Source: Bacillus pseudomycoides
GTDB taxonomy: Bacteria > Bacillota > Bacilli > Bacillales > Bacillaceae_G
DNA: 64,000 nt
Assembly (NCBI RefSeq): GCF_002582035.1
Contig: NZ_NUQE01000039.1
Span: 1 to 64,000 of the forward strand
Reading direction: 5' to 3'
Positions 47,497 through 58,709 of the stretch are shown piece after piece (position 1 is the first letter of the stretch; each line of letters starts with the position of its first letter). Position numbers and translations under genes: made by a program. The notes beneath the pieces were generated by a model, which worked only from the letters and a program-made list of their open reading frames with translations, did no database searches and was not told where the DNA came from.

Positions 47497-48012
47497 ATGA
47501 CAAAATGGTTTAATGTAGGGAAAATTGTAAATACTCACGGTGTTAAAGGAGAGGTACGTGTAATCTCTCGGACAGATTTTCCGGAAGAGCGTTATAAAGT
47601 AGGAAACACATTATACATATGGCAAGAGAAAGGGACTGAGCCATTAGTTGTAAAGATAACTTCTCATCGTCAACATAAATCTTTTGATTTACTGACATTT
47701 GAAGGTTACAACGATGTAAACGAAGTAGAGAAATTGAAAGGCTCTTTATTAAAAGTTCCAGAGGAACAGCTTGGAGAATTGCCTGAAGGAGAGTATTATT
47801 ATCACGAAATTATTGGTTGTACTGTTGTAACAGAAGACGGAGAAACAATTGGTACAATTAAAGAAATTCTTTCTCCTGGTGCAAACGACGTTTGGGTTAT
47901 CAAACAACCAAAAGGCCAAGATGTTTTAATTCCATATATTGATGAAGTTGTTTTACAAGTGAACATTGATGAAAAGCTTGTAACAATTCAAGTAATGGAA
48001 GGATTACTGTAA
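47497..48012 (+). CDS. rimM: RimM 16S rRNA-processing protein
   Basis: The 171-residue factor helps assemble the 30S head by binding S19. The RimM domain begins [19 protein letters not shown]; a PRC barrel (about 97-170) shows [19 protein letters not shown] and [10 protein letters not shown] chose ATG 47497, 10 bases after GGGGTGA; a GTG nine bases earlier overlaps the ribosome site. It is adjacent to trmD with the stop and start overlapping by one base. Confidence 0.93.
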   Translation: MTKWFNVGKIVNTHGVKGEVRVISRTDFPEERYKVGNTLYIWQEKGTEPLVVKITSHRQHKSFDLLTFEGYNDVNEVEKLKGSLLKVPEEQLGELPEGEYYYHEIIGCTVVTEDGETIGTIKEILSPGANDVWVIKQPKGQDVLIPYIDEVVLQVNIDEKLVTIQVMEGLL

Positions 48013-48746
48013 TGAAAATCGACATTTTAACATTGTTTCCAGAAATGTTTACAGGTGTTTTTGGTTCTTCTATATTAAAAAAAGCACAAGAAAAAGAAGC
48101 TGTACAGCTAAGAGTTGTGAACTTTCGTGATTATTCAACTAATAAACATAATAGTGTGGATGATTACCCGTATGGCGGGGGAGCTGGAATGGTGTTAACA
48201 CCACAGCCGATTTTTGATGCGGTAGAACAGTTAACGAAGGAAACAGAGTGTAAACCACGTATTGTGTTAATGTGTCCGCAAGGAGAGCGTTTTACGCAAA
48301 AGAAAGCTGAAAAACTCGCACAAGAAGAACATGTCATTTTTATTTGTGGTCATTATGAAGGGTATGATGAGCGTGTTCGTGAACACCTTGTAACAGATGA
48401 AATTTCAATAGGAGATTATGTGTTAACAGGCGGAGAGCTGGCATCTATGGTTATTACAGATAGTGTTGTCCGTCTATTGCCTGATGTTCTAGGAAATCAA
48501 CAATCACAAATAGAAGATTCATTTAGTACAGGTTTACTTGAACATCCGCATTATACAAGACCAGCGGATTTTCGTGGAATGAAAGTACCAGATGTACTTA
48601 TGTCTGGTAATCATAAATATATTGAAGAATGGCGTCATAAAGAATCACTTCGTCGTACGCATATGCGTCGTCCTGATTTATTAGAGGAACGTAGTTTATC
48701 GAAGCAAGAAGAAAAATGGTTAGCGGAATTTAAAGAAGAGAAGTAA
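48012..48746 (+). CDS. trmD: TrmD tRNA m1G37 methyltransferase
   Basis: The 244-residue SPOUT enzyme methylates G37 of tRNAs to prevent frameshifting. The trefoil-knot motifs are clear: [25 protein letters not shown] and [12 protein letters not shown]. The C-terminal domain holds the catalytic Asp region ([20 protein letters not shown]). It is in the usual rimM-trmD-rplS order. Confidence 0.96.
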   Translation: MKIDILTLFPEMFTGVFGSSILKKAQEKEAVQLRVVNFRDYSTNKHNSVDDYPYGGGAGMVLTPQPIFDAVEQLTKETECKPRIVLMCPQGERFTQKKAEKLAQEEHVIFICGHYEGYDERVREHLVTDEISIGDYVLTGGELASMVITDSVVRLLPDVLGNQQSQIEDSFSTGLLEHPHYTRPADFRGMKVPDVLMSGNHKYIEEWRHKESLRRTHMRRPDLLEERSLSKQEEKWLAEFKEEK

Positions 48747-48888
48747 AAAAATGCTATTGCAACAGAACGAGCAATATGCTATTATAACACTTGTGCTACT
48801 TATAGAGAGTAGCCGTTAACAACGGTGTTCCGCTGTAATTTATGAAATGACTTTGCAAGAGCATCTGTTTGGAAGGAGAGAATTGAAT
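48747..48888 (+). promoter_or_regulatory. rplS leader, possible L19 autoregulatory RNA
   Basis: The 142-base leader has short stems (ATTGCAACAGAACGAGCAAT; AACAACGGTGTTCCGCTGT) and no strong terminator. L19 leaders with feedback control are known in Firmicutes; assignment here is by position only. Confidence 0.3.
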
Positions 48889-49233
48889 ATGCAACAATTA
48901 ATCGCAGAAATTACAAAAAATCAATTAAAAACTGATTTACCTTCATTCCGTCCTGGTGACACTTTACGCGTACACGTAAAAGTAGTAGAGGGTACTCGTG
49001 AGAGAATTCAGATTTTTGAAGGTGTTGTAATTAAACGTCGTGGTGGCGGAATTAGCGAAACATTCACAGTTCGTAAGATTTCTTACGGTGTAGGTGTTGA
49101 ACGTACATTCCCAGTTCACACGCCAAGAATCGCGAAAATCGAAGTACTTCGCCGTGGTAAAGTACGTCGTGCTAAGTTATACTACTTACGCAATCTTCGT
49201 GGTAAAAAAGCACGTATTAAAGAAATTCGATAA
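48889..49233 (+). CDS. rplS: Ribosomal protein L19
   Basis: The 114-residue protein lies at the 30S-50S interface. It shows [50 protein letters not shown] and the end [20 protein letters not shown] 48889 follows GGAAGGAGAG; the open frame upstream (from 48847) has no ribosome site. Confidence 0.96.
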   Translation: MQQLIAEITKNQLKTDLPSFRPGDTLRVHVKVVEGTRERIQIFEGVVIKRRGGGISETFTVRKISYGVGVERTFPVHTPRIAKIEVLRRGKVRRAKLYYLRNLRGKKARIKEIR

Positions 49234-49320
49234 GACATGTATGGGAGCTTGTATTTGCAAGCTCCCTTTTTCCAATCGTTCGTAATACAACTAGCTTACA
49301 TAATTGTGGAGGGGAACCGC

Positions 49321-49872
49321 ATGACGAAACAAAAAAGTACACTTTGGGAATGGGTAAAAGCTATTTTGATTGCTGTTGTCTTGGCTTGGATTATTAGACA
49401 GTTTTTCTTTGCTCCGATTCTTGTAGATGGTGTATCTATGTCACCGACTCTTCATGATCGCGACCGAATGATTGTCAACAAAATTGGGTACCACATTAGC
49501 GAACCAAAACGCTTTGATATTATTGTGTTTCAAGCAACGGAAGATAAAGATTACATTAAACGTGTCATTGGTTTGCCAGGGGATGAGATAGAATATCGAA
49601 ACGACACACTCTATGTTAATGGAAAACCGTATAAAGAGCCGTATTTAGATGAAGAAAAAAAGCAGCTTTCTGACGGTCCGTTAACATATGATTTTACGCT
49701 TGAAGAAATTACAGGGAAGAAAACAGTTCCTGAAGGGCAATTATTTGTATTAGGAGACAATCGCCGCTTTAGTAAAGATAGTCGTACAATCGGAACAATT
49801 TCAATAGACCAAGTGATTGGGAAAGCTAATATGTTATATTGGCCATTAGATGATGCTCGTATTGTAAAATGA
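49321..49872 (+). CDS. Type I signal peptidase
   Basis: The 183-residue membrane protease cuts signal peptides from exported proteins. One N-terminal helix (about 13-33) is followed by the active site: Ser39 in DGVSMSPTL and Lys80 in [12 protein letters not shown]. The RVIGLPGD and [11 protein letters not shown] boxes are typical of the prokaryotic (P-type) SipS/SipT group. Bacillus has several paralogues, so I give no symbol. TGGAGGGGAACC precedes ATG 49321. Position between rplS and rbgA is usual for the cereus group. Confidence 0.93.
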   Translation: MTKQKSTLWEWVKAILIAVVLAWIIRQFFFAPILVDGVSMSPTLHDRDRMIVNKIGYHISEPKRFDIIVFQATEDKDYIKRVIGLPGDEIEYRNDTLYVNGKPYKEPYLDEEKKQLSDGPLTYDFTLEEITGKKTVPEGQLFVLGDNRRFSKDSRTIGTISIDQVIGKANMLYWPLDDARIVK

Positions 49873-49894
49873 ACGTAGAAAAGAAGGTGGAAAT

Positions 49895-50758
49895 ATGGTA
49901 ATTCAATGGTTTCCAGGCCATATGGCCAAAGCAAGGCGGCAAGTAACAGAAAAGTTAAAATTAATCGATGTTGTAATTGAACTTGTTGATGCAAGATTGC
50001 CATTATCATCACGAAATCCGATGATTGATGAAATTATTACGCATAAGCCAAGGCTTGTCGTTTTAAATAAAGCAGATATGGCAGACGATCGTGTAACAAA
50101 GGAATGGATTGCGTATTTTGAGGGGAAAGGTCATAAAGCGATTTCTATTAACGCACAAGCTGGACAAGGTATGAAAGAGATTACAGCAGCATGTAAGGAG
50201 CTTGTGAAAGAAAAGTTTGATAAGATGATTGCAAAAGGTATTAAGCCGAGAGCAATTCGCGCTTTAATTGTTGGAATTCCGAACGTTGGAAAATCAACAT
50301 TAATTAATAAATTAGCCAAAAAAAATATTGCAAAAACAGGCGATCGTCCAGGCGTAACAACGGCACAGCAGTGGATTAAAGTAGGAAAAGAAATGGAATT
50401 ACTAGATACTCCAGGTATTTTGTGGCCGAAATTTGAAGATGAAATGGTTGGACTTCGTCTTGCGACGACTGGTGCGATTAAAGATTCTATTTTAAATTTA
50501 CAAGATGTAGCTGTATATGCACTTCGGTTTATGGAGAAACAGTATCCAGAACGTTTGAAAGAGCGTTATAAGTTAAATGACATTCCAGAAGATATTGTGG
50601 AACTATTTGATGCTATTGGAAAGAATAGAGGCTGTTTAATGGGTGGAGGACTTGTTGACTATGACAAGACATCAGAACTTGTTCTTCGTGAGCTTCGTGG
50701 TGGTAAACTTGGAAAAATGACATTTGAAACACCAGAAGAAATAATAGAAGAAGCATAA
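49895..50758 (+). CDS. rbgA: RbgA ribosome-biogenesis GTPase
   Basis: The 287-residue YlqF protein is essential for late 50S assembly. It is circularly permuted: G4 NKADMAD comes before G1 [14 protein letters not shown], then G2 and G3 [10 protein letters not shown]. The N-terminus [13 protein letters not shown] carries the His used in GTP hydrolysis, and a C-terminal helical domain binds rRNA. GAAGGTGG precedes the ATG. The TAA stop coincides with a bcr-like end (ATAAAGTGGAATTTTC). Confidence 0.95.
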   Translation: MVIQWFPGHMAKARRQVTEKLKLIDVVIELVDARLPLSSRNPMIDEIITHKPRLVVLNKADMADDRVTKEWIAYFEGKGHKAISINAQAGQGMKEITAACKELVKEKFDKMIAKGIKPRAIRALIVGIPNVGKSTLINKLAKKNIAKTGDRPGVTTAQQWIKVGKEMELLDTPGILWPKFEDEMVGLRLATTGAIKDSILNLQDVAVYALRFMEKQYPERLKERYKLNDIPEDIVELFDAIGKNRGCLMGGGLVDYDKTSELVLRELRGGKLGKMTFETPEEIIEEA

Positions 50759-50938
50759 AGTGGAATTTTCAGCAGTGGGGATTTTCTTTATCTCCCACCG
50801 ATGAAAAGCTTTCACCAATCTTGCGGGGCATAAAGCTAGACTTCTAGTTGGTTCGTTTCATTCATTGAATTTTTACTGGTAGTTATTTTAAGCCCGGTGT
50901 CTTTCGTTCTTCTGAATACAGAGATAATGTTAAACGGG
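50755..50938. repeat. Degenerate bcr-like repeat after rbgA
   Basis: ATAAAGTGG...CAGCAGTGGGG...CTCCCACCGATGAAAAGC matches the end stem of the repeat. Further on, TTTTTACTGGTAGTTATTTTA recalls the internal ACGGGCAGTTATCCCCC. The distal end is lost. Confidence 0.6.
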
Positions 50939-50971
50939 AAAGAAAAGGCGCGCTTTTGCACGCCTTTTCTT
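50939..50971 (+). terminator. Hairpin terminator before rnhB
   Basis: GAAAAGGCGCGC pairs with GCACGCCTTTTC, followed by TTAA. Confidence 0.6.
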
Positions 50972-50992
50972 AATTTGAAGGAGGAACTGTGT

Positions 50993-51769
50993 ATGTCTAA
51001 AAAACAAACAATTCAAGAAATAGAAGCTCTATTGCAAGAAATTGTACAAGAAGACGACGAACGTTTTGCTATGTTATTAGCAGATGAACGAAAAGGTGTG
51101 CAAAGACTGATTGCAAAATGGAAAAAACAACAAGGGGATAAAGAAAAAGAAAAACAAAAATTTATTGAGATGTCAATTTATGAAAGTGCGCTCCGTCAAA
51201 GAGGGATTGTATCTATTGCTGGTATTGATGAAGTGGGGAGAGGCCCGTTAGCAGGGCCTGTTGTTGTTGCTGCTGTTGTGCTGCCAGAAGATTTTTATAT
51301 ACTAGGTTTGAATGACTCGAAAAAGCTGAGTGAGGCGAAGCGTGAGCGGTTTTATGGTGAAATTCAAGAGAAGGCATTAGCGATTGGGATTGGGATAGTA
51401 TCACCTAATGTAATCGATGAAATAAATATTTATCAAGCGACGAAACAAGCGATGTTAGATGCTGTTGCAAATTTATCTTGTACACCAGAGCATTTGCTAA
51501 TAGATGCGATGGAGCTTCCGACTTCAATCCCTCAAACGTCCATTATTAAAGGAGATGCGAAAAGCATTTCTATTTCGGCTGCATCTGTAATTGCGAAAGT
51601 AACGCGTGATCGCATGATGAAGGAACTTGGAAAACAATATCCGCAGTATGGATTCGAGCAACATATGGGTTATGGAACGAAACAGCATTTACAAGCGATT
51701 GAAACTTACGGTGTGTTAGATGAGCATCGAAAAACGTTTGCTCCAATTAAAGATATGATTAAGAAATAA
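50993..51769 (+). CDS. rnhB: Ribonuclease HII
   Basis: The 258-residue Mn-dependent enzyme removes ribonucleotides from DNA and RNA primers. Catalytic acids are in [12 protein letters not shown] (Asp and Glu), LIDAMELP and the C-terminal DEHRKTFAP region. A helical N-terminal extension (about 1-65) is typical for Bacillus. ATG 50993 follows GAAGGAGGAACT; the longer frame upstream overlaps a hairpin. Confidence 0.94.
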   Translation: MSKKQTIQEIEALLQEIVQEDDERFAMLLADERKGVQRLIAKWKKQQGDKEKEKQKFIEMSIYESALRQRGIVSIAGIDEVGRGPLAGPVVVAAVVLPEDFYILGLNDSKKLSEAKRERFYGEIQEKALAIGIGIVSPNVIDEINIYQATKQAMLDAVANLSCTPEHLLIDAMELPTSIPQTSIIKGDAKSISISAASVIAKVTRDRMMKELGKQYPQYGFEQHMGYGTKQHLQAIETYGVLDEHRKTFAPIKDMIKK

Positions 51770-51797
51770 GCTGTGAATCTACAGCTTATTTCTTATT
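51766..51797 (+). terminator. rnhB terminator
   Basis: AAATAAGCTGT pairs with ACAGCTTATTT around GAATCT; it overlaps the rnhB stop codon. Confidence 0.7.
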
Positions 51798-51860
51798 TTT
51801 ATATATTAACATTACTATTTTCAAAAAAGAATAAAGCGATTTCAGTTTTCTGACACTTTA

Positions 51861-51890
51861 TTGTAGACAGCGTGGCAATCATTTTATACA
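51861..51890 (+). promoter_or_regulatory. Candidate sucCD promoter
   Basis: TTGTAG (51861-51866), 18 bases, TATACA (51885-51890), 72 bases before the sucC start. Confidence 0.45.
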
Positions 51891-51961
51891 ATGACAATGT
51901 AGTGTTTAAAAACATTAAAAAACTTTTCGAGTAAAATAGGAAAATAGGGGAGGATGGGACC

Positions 51962-53122
51962 ATGAATATCCACGAGTATCAGGGTAAAGAAGTCCTTAGA
52001 AACTATGGGGTAAGCGTTCCGAACGGGAAGGTTGCCTTTACAGTAGAAGAAGCTGTAGAAGCAGCGAAAGAATTAGGAACGAGTGTATGTGTAGTAAAAG
52101 CACAAATTCATGCTGGCGGACGCGGCAAAGCTGGCGGTGTAAAAGTGGCGAAGAACTTAGATGAAGTTCGTACATATGCAGAGGAAATTCTGGGGAAAAC
52201 GCTTGTAACTCATCAAACAGGTCCTGAAGGTAAAGAAGTAAAGCGCTTACTTATCGAAGAAGGATGCGACATTAAAAAAGAATATTATGTTGGTCTTGTA
52301 TTAGATCGTGCGACTTCTCAAGTTGTATTAATGGCGTCTGAAGAAGGCGGAACAGAGATTGAGGAAGTAGCAGAGAAAACACCAGAAAAAATCTTTAAAG
52401 AATATATTGATCCTGCAGTAGGTCTGCAAGGATTTCAAGCGCGTCGTATAGCGTTTAATATCAATATTCCAAACGAGCTTGTTGGACAAGCTGTGAAGTT
52501 TATGATGGGCTTATACCGTGCGTTTATTGAAAAAGACTGCTCTATCGCAGAAATTAACCCGCTTGTTACAACAGGTGACGGAAAAGTTATGGCGTTAGAT
52601 GCAAAATTAAACTTTGATTCTAATGCTTTATATCGTCATAAAGATATTTTAGAACTTCGTGATCTTGATGAAGAAGATCCAAAAGAAGTTGAAGCTTCTA
52701 AATATGACCTAAACTATATTTCGCTAGATGGAAATATTGGTTGTATGGTAAACGGTGCAGGACTTGCGATGGCAACGATGGATATTATTAAACATTATAA
52801 CGGCGATCCAGCTAACTTCTTAGATGTTGGTGGCGGTGCTACAGCTGAAAAAGTTACAGAAGCTTTCAAAATTATTCTTTCTGACAAAAATGTAAAAGGT
52901 ATTTTTGTTAACATTTTCGGTGGAATTATGAAATGTGATGTAATTGCAGAAGGTGTTATCGAGGCAACAAAACAAGTGGGCCTTGAATTACCACTTGTTG
53001 TTCGTCTTGAAGGTACAAATGTAGAGTTAGGAAAGAAAATTTTAAATGAATCTGGTTTAAATATTGTTGCAGCAGAATCTATGGCAGACGGTGCACAAAA
53101 AATTGTTTCACTAGTAGGCTAA
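51962..53122 (+). CDS. sucC: Succinyl-CoA synthetase beta subunit
   Basis: The 386-residue subunit holds the ATP-grasp domain (about 1-235; [51 protein letters not shown]) and a CoA-ligase-like domain ([30 protein letters not shown]). With SucD it converts succinyl-CoA to succinate with substrate-level NTP formation in the TCA cycle. AGGGGAGGATGGG precedes the ATG. sucD follows after 20 bases. Confidence 0.96.
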   Translation: MNIHEYQGKEVLRNYGVSVPNGKVAFTVEEAVEAAKELGTSVCVVKAQIHAGGRGKAGGVKVAKNLDEVRTYAEEILGKTLVTHQTGPEGKEVKRLLIEEGCDIKKEYYVGLVLDRATSQVVLMASEEGGTEIEEVAEKTPEKIFKEYIDPAVGLQGFQARRIAFNINIPNELVGQAVKFMMGLYRAFIEKDCSIAEINPLVTTGDGKVMALDAKLNFDSNALYRHKDILELRDLDEEDPKEVEASKYDLNYISLDGNIGCMVNGAGLAMATMDIIKHYNGDPANFLDVGGGATAEKVTEAFKIILSDKNVKGIFVNIFGGIMKCDVIAEGVIEATKQVGLELPLVVRLEGTNVELGKKILNESGLNIVAAESMADGAQKIVSLVG

Positions 53123-53142
53123 TAGAAAGCGGGGGAGAAATA

Positions 53143-54045
53143 ATGAGCGTATTAGTTAATAAAGATACAAAAGTTATTGTACAAGGTATTACAGGTTCTC
53201 AAGGTTTATTCCATACAAAACAAATGATTGAATATGGTACAAAAATCGTCGGTGGTGTAACGCCTGGTAAAGGTGGTACTGAAATCGAAGGTGTACCAGT
53301 ATTTAATACAGTAGAAGACGCTGTAAAAGCAACAGGTGCAAACGCTTCTGTTGTATATGTTCCACCTGCTTTTGCTGCGGATGCAATTATGGAAGCTGTT
53401 GATGCGGACCTTGATTTAGTAGTATGTATTACAGAGGGTATCCCTGTATTAGACATGGTAAATGTTAAAAAATACATGCAAGGTAAAAAGACACGTCTTC
53501 TTGGACCAAACTGCCCAGGTGTTATTACACCAGATGAGTGTAAGATTGGTATTATGCCAGGATACATTCATAAAAAAGGTCATGTAGGTATCGTATCTCG
53601 TTCAGGTACGTTAACATATGAAGCTGTACATCAATTAACACAAGAAGGAATCGGCCAATCAACTGCAGTAGGTATCGGTGGTGACCCTGTAAATGGTACA
53701 AACTTCATAGATGCATTAAAAGCATTCAATGAAGATGAAGAGACACATGCTGTTATTATGATTGGTGAAATTGGTGGAACAGCAGAAGAAGAAGCTGCTG
53801 AGTGGGTAAAAGCGAACATGACGAAACCTGTTGTTGGCTTTATTGGTGGCCAAACAGCACCTCCAGGAAAACGCATGGGCCATGCTGGTGCGATCATTTC
53901 TGGCGGTAAAGGTACAGCTGCTGAAAAGATTAAAACGATGGAAGCTTGCGGTATTAAAGTTGCTGAAACACCAGCTGTTATGGGTGAAACTTTAATTTCT
54001 GTTTTAAAAGAAAAAGGTTTATTTGAAACTTGTAAAAATTATTAA
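53143..54045 (+). CDS. sucD: Succinyl-CoA synthetase alpha subunit
   Basis: The 300-residue subunit binds CoA and carries the phospho-histidine. The CoA domain shows [20 protein letters not shown] and [19 protein letters not shown] is conserved, and His247 in [18 protein letters not shown] is the phosphorylated residue. The ribosome site is AAGCGGGGGAG. The sucCD transcript ends at the terminator just downstream. Confidence 0.96.
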   Translation: MSVLVNKDTKVIVQGITGSQGLFHTKQMIEYGTKIVGGVTPGKGGTEIEGVPVFNTVEDAVKATGANASVVYVPPAFAADAIMEAVDADLDLVVCITEGIPVLDMVNVKKYMQGKKTRLLGPNCPGVITPDECKIGIMPGYIHKKGHVGIVSRSGTLTYEAVHQLTQEGIGQSTAVGIGGDPVNGTNFIDALKAFNEDEETHAVIMIGEIGGTAEEEAAEWVKANMTKPVVGFIGGQTAPPGKRMGHAGAIISGGKGTAAEKIKTMEACGIKVAETPAVMGETLISVLKEKGLFETCKNY

Positions 54046-54052
54046 TAGTTTA

Positions 54053-54086
54053 GAAAGACACCTTCTGTAAAAGAGGGTGTCTTTTA
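54053..54086 (+). terminator. sucCD terminator
   Basis: AAAGACACC.TCT pairs with AGA.GGTGTCTTTT. Confidence 0.8.
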
Positions 54087-54134
54087 TACCTTTCATTGTT
54101 TACATAATATTAATTATGGGTAAGGAGAATGAAT

Positions 54135-55007
54135 ATGAAACGTGAAAGATTGTTACATCTTCACTACTGTTTGGCAGATCAGTGGAAAGTGCTCCGACGT
54201 TTACTATCTATCGATCCTCAGTTAACTGATATTTATTCCTTTCAAGCTCCTCAAATTGAAAAATATCTTGGGCTGTCTATGCAAAAAGCCTCTGCACTTG
54301 TTTCTTATCTTCAAAAAACGTCCCCTTCATTCTGCGTTCAACAATTACAAGATGAATATATTTTTTATATGACGATATGGGATGATGACTATCCGAGTTT
54401 ATTGCGCGAAATTCCTGATCCTCCGTTTGTTTTATATGGAAGGGGGAGAAAAGAATTATTACAATGGACAAAAAAATTAGCCGTTGTTGGAACGAGAAAT
54501 CCGTCTTTATACGGAAAAGGAAGCATACAATCTATTTTACAACCGCTTATGAAAAGCGAATGGTTAATCGTGAGCGGGCTTGCAAGTGGCATCGATACAA
54601 TTGCGCATGAAATTGCAGTAGAGCACAGCTTCGCGACAATTGCAGTATTAGGACATGGCTTACAATATATGTATCCAAAGAAAAATCAATCTTTTTATGA
54701 AAAATGGAAAGAACAAATAGTACTTGTATCAGAGTATCCTCCGCATTATGCACCGCAAAAATGGTATTTTCCGAGGAGAAACCGTATTATAAGTGGGCTT
54801 TGTCAAGGCGTTTTCGTAGTAGAGGCGAAAGCTCGTAGTGGTTCTCTTATTACAGCGGATTTTGCTTTAGAACAAAATAGAGAAGTATTTGCTTTGCCGG
54901 GTCCTAACTATATTGAGAGTGCTGCGGGAACGAATCAGCTCATCCAACAAGGAGCGAAATTAGTTCAATGTGCCAAAGATGTGATAGAAGAACTTTCAAA
55001 TTGCTAG
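54135..55007 (+). CDS. dprA: DprA/Smf DNA-processing protein
   Basis: The 290-residue protein loads RecA on incoming single-stranded DNA in natural transformation. A Rossmann-like domain shows LAVVGTRNPSLYGKGSIQ, VSGLASGIDTIAHEIA, AVLGHGLQYMYPKKNQ, FPRRNRIISGLCQGVFVVEA and SGSLITADFALEQNREVFALPG. The C-terminal winged-helix region found in some homologues is short or missing. ATG 54135 is 7 bases after AAGGAG; an ATG six bases earlier overlaps it. Confidence 0.93.
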   Translation: MKRERLLHLHYCLADQWKVLRRLLSIDPQLTDIYSFQAPQIEKYLGLSMQKASALVSYLQKTSPSFCVQQLQDEYIFYMTIWDDDYPSLLREIPDPPFVLYGRGRKELLQWTKKLAVVGTRNPSLYGKGSIQSILQPLMKSEWLIVSGLASGIDTIAHEIAVEHSFATIAVLGHGLQYMYPKKNQSFYEKWKEQIVLVSEYPPHYAPQKWYFPRRNRIISGLCQGVFVVEAKARSGSLITADFALEQNREVFALPGPNYIESAAGTNQLIQQGAKLVQCAKDVIEELSNC

Positions 55008-55035
55008 TATATTTTATATTTTTATTAAACAATTA

Positions 55036-55065
55036 TTGACAAATAGTAGATTGTCACTGTATGTT
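55036..55065 (+). promoter_or_regulatory. Candidate topA promoter
   Basis: TTGACA (55036-55041), 18 bases, TATGTT (55060-55065), about 145 bases before topA. Confidence 0.5.
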
Positions 55066-55209
55066 ATATTCATTGTTGATTGACAAAAACGAGGGAAATC
55101 AATAATATTAGTCAATAATCCATCCAAAAAAGCTTTAAGAACTTTGAGGAAGAAACATCTGTATGAGTGAAGATGAAGAATTGAATCCACCTCTTAAGGA
55201 GGCACTAGC

Positions 55210-57288
55210 ATGTCAGAGTACCTTGTAATCGTGGAGTCGCCTTCTAAGGCGAAAACCATTGAAAAATATTTAGGGAAAAAATACAAAGTAGTCGCGTCCA
55301 TGGGCCATGTTCGCGATTTACCTAAAAGCCAAACAGGAATAGACGTGAAAAATAATTTCACTCCCAAATATATTACCATTCGTGGTAAAGGTCCTGTTTT
55401 AAAAGAGTTAAAGGCAGCGGCAAAAAAAGCAAAACAAATTTATCTCGCAGCCGATCCGGATCGCGAAGGAGAAGCGATTGCTTGGCACTTAGCCAATACG
55501 CTGAATGTAGATGTAGAATCAGATTGCCGTGTTGTATTCAATGAAATTACAAAAGATGCCATTAAAGAATCTTTTAAACATCCTCGTGCGATTAATATGG
55601 ATTTAGTGGATGCACAGCAGGCGAGACGCGTGCTTGACCGACTTGTTGGTTATAATATTAGTCCTTTATTATGGAAGAAAGTAAAAAAAGGATTAAGTGC
55701 AGGGCGTGTGCAGTCTGTTTCAGTACGTTTAATTATAGAACGCGAAAAAGAAATTCAAGCGTTTATACCTGAAGAATTCTGGACGATTAAAACTGAATTT
55801 GTAAAAGGAAAAGAGACGTTTGAAGCATCCTTTTATGGAATAAACGGGGAAAAAGTAGAATTAACAAATGAACAACAAGTAAATGAAATTATTGAAAAAA
55901 TGCAAGAGAATGCATTTTCGGTTGAAAGTGTAACGAAAAAAGAACGAAAACGTAATCCTGCATTACCATTTACGACATCCTCTCTGCAACAAGAAGCTGC
56001 GAGAAAATTAAATATGCGAGCGAAGAAAACGATGATGCTTGCGCAGCAGCTTTATGAAGGGATTGACATTGGAAAGCAAGGAACGGTCGGACTAATTACA
56101 TATATGAGAACGGATTCTACGAGAATTTCAGAAACAGCACAGCAAGAAGCACGTTCTTATATTGAAGAAGCATTTGGGGCAGACTACATAGGAACACAAA
56201 AAAAGAAAGAGTCGAAAAATGCAAATGCACAAGATGCGCATGAAGCGATTCGTCCTTCATCTGTCCTGCGTAAACCAGATGAATTAAAAAGCTATTTGAG
56301 CCGTGACCAATATCGTTTATATAAGCTGATTTGGGAGCGATTTGTTGCAAGTCAGATGGCATCTGCTATAATGGATACTGTTACAGCTAAATTGATAAAC
56401 AATTCTGTTCAATTTCGTGCGAATGGATCTGTTGTGAAATTCCCAGGATTTATGAAAGTATATGTGGAAGCAAAAGATGATGGAGCGGAAGAGAAAGATA
56501 GAATGTTACCTAAGTTAGACATAGGAGAAACAGTTTTCTCTAAAGATGTCGAACCGAAACAACATTTTACTCAGCCGCCGCCACGTTATACAGAGGCGCG
56601 TTTAGTAAAAACATTAGAGGAACTTGGAATTGGCAGACCATCTACATATGTACCGACGCTAGAAACGATTCAAAAACGCGGATATGTAGGGTTAGACAAT
56701 AAGAGATTTATTCCAACTGAGCTTGGCGAAATTGTTACCGAACTTATTTTAGAGTTTTTCCCAGAAATTATTAATATCGAGTTTACAGCTAATATGGAGA
56801 AAAATCTTGATGAAATAGAAGATGGAAAAGCAAACTGGGTACAAATTGTTGATGATTTCTACAAAGAGTTTGAACCGCGTTTAGAGAAAGCGGAGAAAGA
56901 AATGCGCGAAGTAGAAATTAAAGATGAGCCTGCTGGAGAAGATTGTGAATTGTGCGGTAACCCAATGGTCTTCAAAATGGGTAAATTCGGAAAGTTTATG
57001 GCGTGTTCCAATTTCCCGGATTGCCGAAATACAAAACCGATTGTTAAAGAAATCGGTGTTACATGTCCGAAGTGTGACGAAGGACAAATTATTGAACGAC
57101 GAAGTAATAAAAAGAAACGTCTTTTTTACGGCTGCGGCACATATCCAGAGTGCGACTTTGTTTCTTGGGATAAGCCAATTGGTCGGAAATGTCCAAAGTG
57201 CGAAGGAATGCTTGTTGAGAAGAAGTTGAAAAAAGGCGTTCAAGTACAGTGTATCTCTTGTGATTATGAAGAAGAACAACAAATGTGA
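55210..57288 (+). CDS. topA: DNA topoisomerase I
   Basis: The 692-residue type IA enzyme relaxes negative supercoils. The TOPRIM domain (about 3-115) starts [19 protein letters not shown] and has [14 protein letters not shown]. The active-site Tyr298 lies in [12 protein letters not shown]. Three C-terminal zinc modules follow: CELC...C...C (about 578-602), CPKC...CG.YPEC and CPKC...CISC. TTAAGGAGGC precedes the ATG. A terminator overlaps the stop codon. Confidence 0.96.
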   Translation: MSEYLVIVESPSKAKTIEKYLGKKYKVVASMGHVRDLPKSQTGIDVKNNFTPKYITIRGKGPVLKELKAAAKKAKQIYLAADPDREGEAIAWHLANTLNVDVESDCRVVFNEITKDAIKESFKHPRAINMDLVDAQQARRVLDRLVGYNISPLLWKKVKKGLSAGRVQSVSVRLIIEREKEIQAFIPEEFWTIKTEFVKGKETFEASFYGINGEKVELTNEQQVNEIIEKMQENAFSVESVTKKERKRNPALPFTTSSLQQEAARKLNMRAKKTMMLAQQLYEGIDIGKQGTVGLITYMRTDSTRISETAQQEARSYIEEAFGADYIGTQKKKESKNANAQDAHEAIRPSSVLRKPDELKSYLSRDQYRLYKLIWERFVASQMASAIMDTVTAKLINNSVQFRANGSVVKFPGFMKVYVEAKDDGAEEKDRMLPKLDIGETVFSKDVEPKQHFTQPPPRYTEARLVKTLEELGIGRPSTYVPTLETIQKRGYVGLDNKRFIPTELGEIVTELILEFFPEIINIEFTANMEKNLDEIEDGKANWVQIVDDFYKEFEPRLEKAEKEMREVEIKDEPAGEDCELCGNPMVFKMGKFGKFMACSNFPDCRNTKPIVKEIGVTCPKCDEGQIIERRSNKKKRLFYGCGTYPECDFVSWDKPIGRKCPKCEGMLVEKKLKKGVQVQCISCDYEEEQQM

Positions 57289-57311
57289 GCCTACCAGCTC
57301 ACATTTTTTTC
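57285..57311 (+). terminator. topA terminator
   Basis: TGTGAGC pairs with GCTCACA around CTACCA, followed by seven T; it includes the topA stop codon. Confidence 0.85.
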
Positions 57312-57339
57312 GGGAAATGAAAAAAGAAAGGTGAGACAA

Positions 57340-58644
57340 ATGACAACACAAGTAGTAAACGTAATTGGTGCAGGTCTTGCAGGAAGCGAAGCAGCTTATC
57401 AAATCGCAAAGCGCGGGGTTCAAGTAAAATTATATGAAATGAGACCAGTAAAACAAACACCAGCTCATCATACAGATAAATTTGCTGAACTTGTATGTAG
57501 TAACTCGCTTCGGGCAAATACATTAACAAATGCGGTTGGTGTAATTAAAGAAGAGATGCGCCGTATGGATTCTGTCATTATTCGTGCAGCAGATGAGTGT
57601 TCTGTACCAGCGGGCGGTGCTTTAGCTGTAGACCGTCATGAATTTGCAGCGAAGGTAACGGAATATGTGAAAAATCATCCGAACGTGACGGTAATGAATG
57701 AGGAAATTACAGAAATCCCAGAAGGACCAACTGTAATTGCGACAGGCCCGCTTACTTCACCGGCGCTATCAGCACAACTAAAAGAACTAACGGGTGAGGA
57801 TTATTTTTATTTCTATGATGCGGCAGCACCTATTGTAGAAAAAGATAGCATTGATATGGAGAAAGTGTATTTAAAATCTCGCTATGATAAAGGAGAAGCT
57901 GCGTATTTAAACTGTCCGATGACAGAAGAAGAATTTAACCGTTTTTATGATGCGTTAATTGCCGCTGAAACAGTACCATTAAAAGAATTTGAGAAGGAAG
58001 TTTTCTTTGAAGGTTGTATGCCTGTAGAAGTAATGGCAAACCGCGGTCGACAAACATTGCTATTTGGGCCAATGAAACCAGTTGGATTAGAAGATCCGAA
58101 AACAGGGAAAACACCGTATGCGGTTGTTCAATTACGTCAAGATGATGCGGCAGGAACATTATATAATATTGTTGGCTTCCAAACGCACTTAAAGTGGGGG
58201 CCACAAAAAGAAGTGTTACAATTAATCCCTGGATTAGAAAATGCAGAGATTGTGCGTTATGGTGTGATGCATCGCAATACATTTATTAATTCGCCAAAAT
58301 TACTTCGTCCAACATACCAATATAAAAATCGGGATGATTTATTCTTTGCTGGACAAATGACTGGAGTAGAGGGATATGTAGAATCAGCTGCTTCGGGCTT
58401 ATTGGCAGGTATAAATGCAGCTCGTCTTGTGAAAGAAGAAGAGCCGGTTGTTTTACCGCCAGTAACAGCAATGGGTAGTATGGCGAATTACATCACAACA
58501 ACAAATGTGAAAAATTTCCAACCAATGAATGCGAATTTCGGATTATTTGCACCGCTAGAAAAGAAAATCAAGAAGAAGCAAGAACGTAACGAAGCGTATG
58601 CAAACCGCGCATTAGAAACAATTCAAAATTTTGTAAATATTTAG
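57340..58644 (+). CDS. trmFO: TrmFO, folate-dependent tRNA m5U54 methyltransferase
   Basis: The 434-residue flavoprotein methylates U54 of tRNA using methylene-THF and NAD(P)H. The FAD-binding [16 protein letters not shown] is at the N-terminus, and the redox/nucleophile Cys residues are seen in [13 protein letters not shown] and [30 protein letters not shown] is diagnostic. ATG 57340 follows AAAGGTGAG; the older name gid reflects its similarity to MnmG. Position between topA and xerC is conserved. Confidence 0.95.
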   Translation: MTTQVVNVIGAGLAGSEAAYQIAKRGVQVKLYEMRPVKQTPAHHTDKFAELVCSNSLRANTLTNAVGVIKEEMRRMDSVIIRAADECSVPAGGALAVDRHEFAAKVTEYVKNHPNVTVMNEEITEIPEGPTVIATGPLTSPALSAQLKELTGEDYFYFYDAAAPIVEKDSIDMEKVYLKSRYDKGEAAYLNCPMTEEEFNRFYDALIAAETVPLKEFEKEVFFEGCMPVEVMANRGRQTLLFGPMKPVGLEDPKTGKTPYAVVQLRQDDAAGTLYNIVGFQTHLKWGPQKEVLQLIPGLENAEIVRYGVMHRNTFINSPKLLRPTYQYKNRDDLFFAGQMTGVEGYVESAASGLLAGINAARLVKEEEPVVLPPVTAMGSMANYITTTNVKNFQPMNANFGLFAPLEKKIKKKQERNEAYANRALETIQNFVNI

Positions 58645-58654
58645 TTAAATTTCT

Positions 58655-58696
58655 TGCAAAGGCTACTAAGTTGTGATACGATTTAGTAGCCTTTAT
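58655..58696 (+). terminator. trmFO terminator
   Basis: AAAGGCTACTAA pairs with TTAGTAGCCTTTATT. Confidence 0.8.
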
Positions 58697-58709
58697 TGAG
58701 GTGAAGAGA

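Noticed and set aside
49094-49285. A 63-codon frame overlapping rplS and its downstream spacer
   Set aside because: It is out of frame with rplS, has no ribosome site and is not a known gene in this conserved position.
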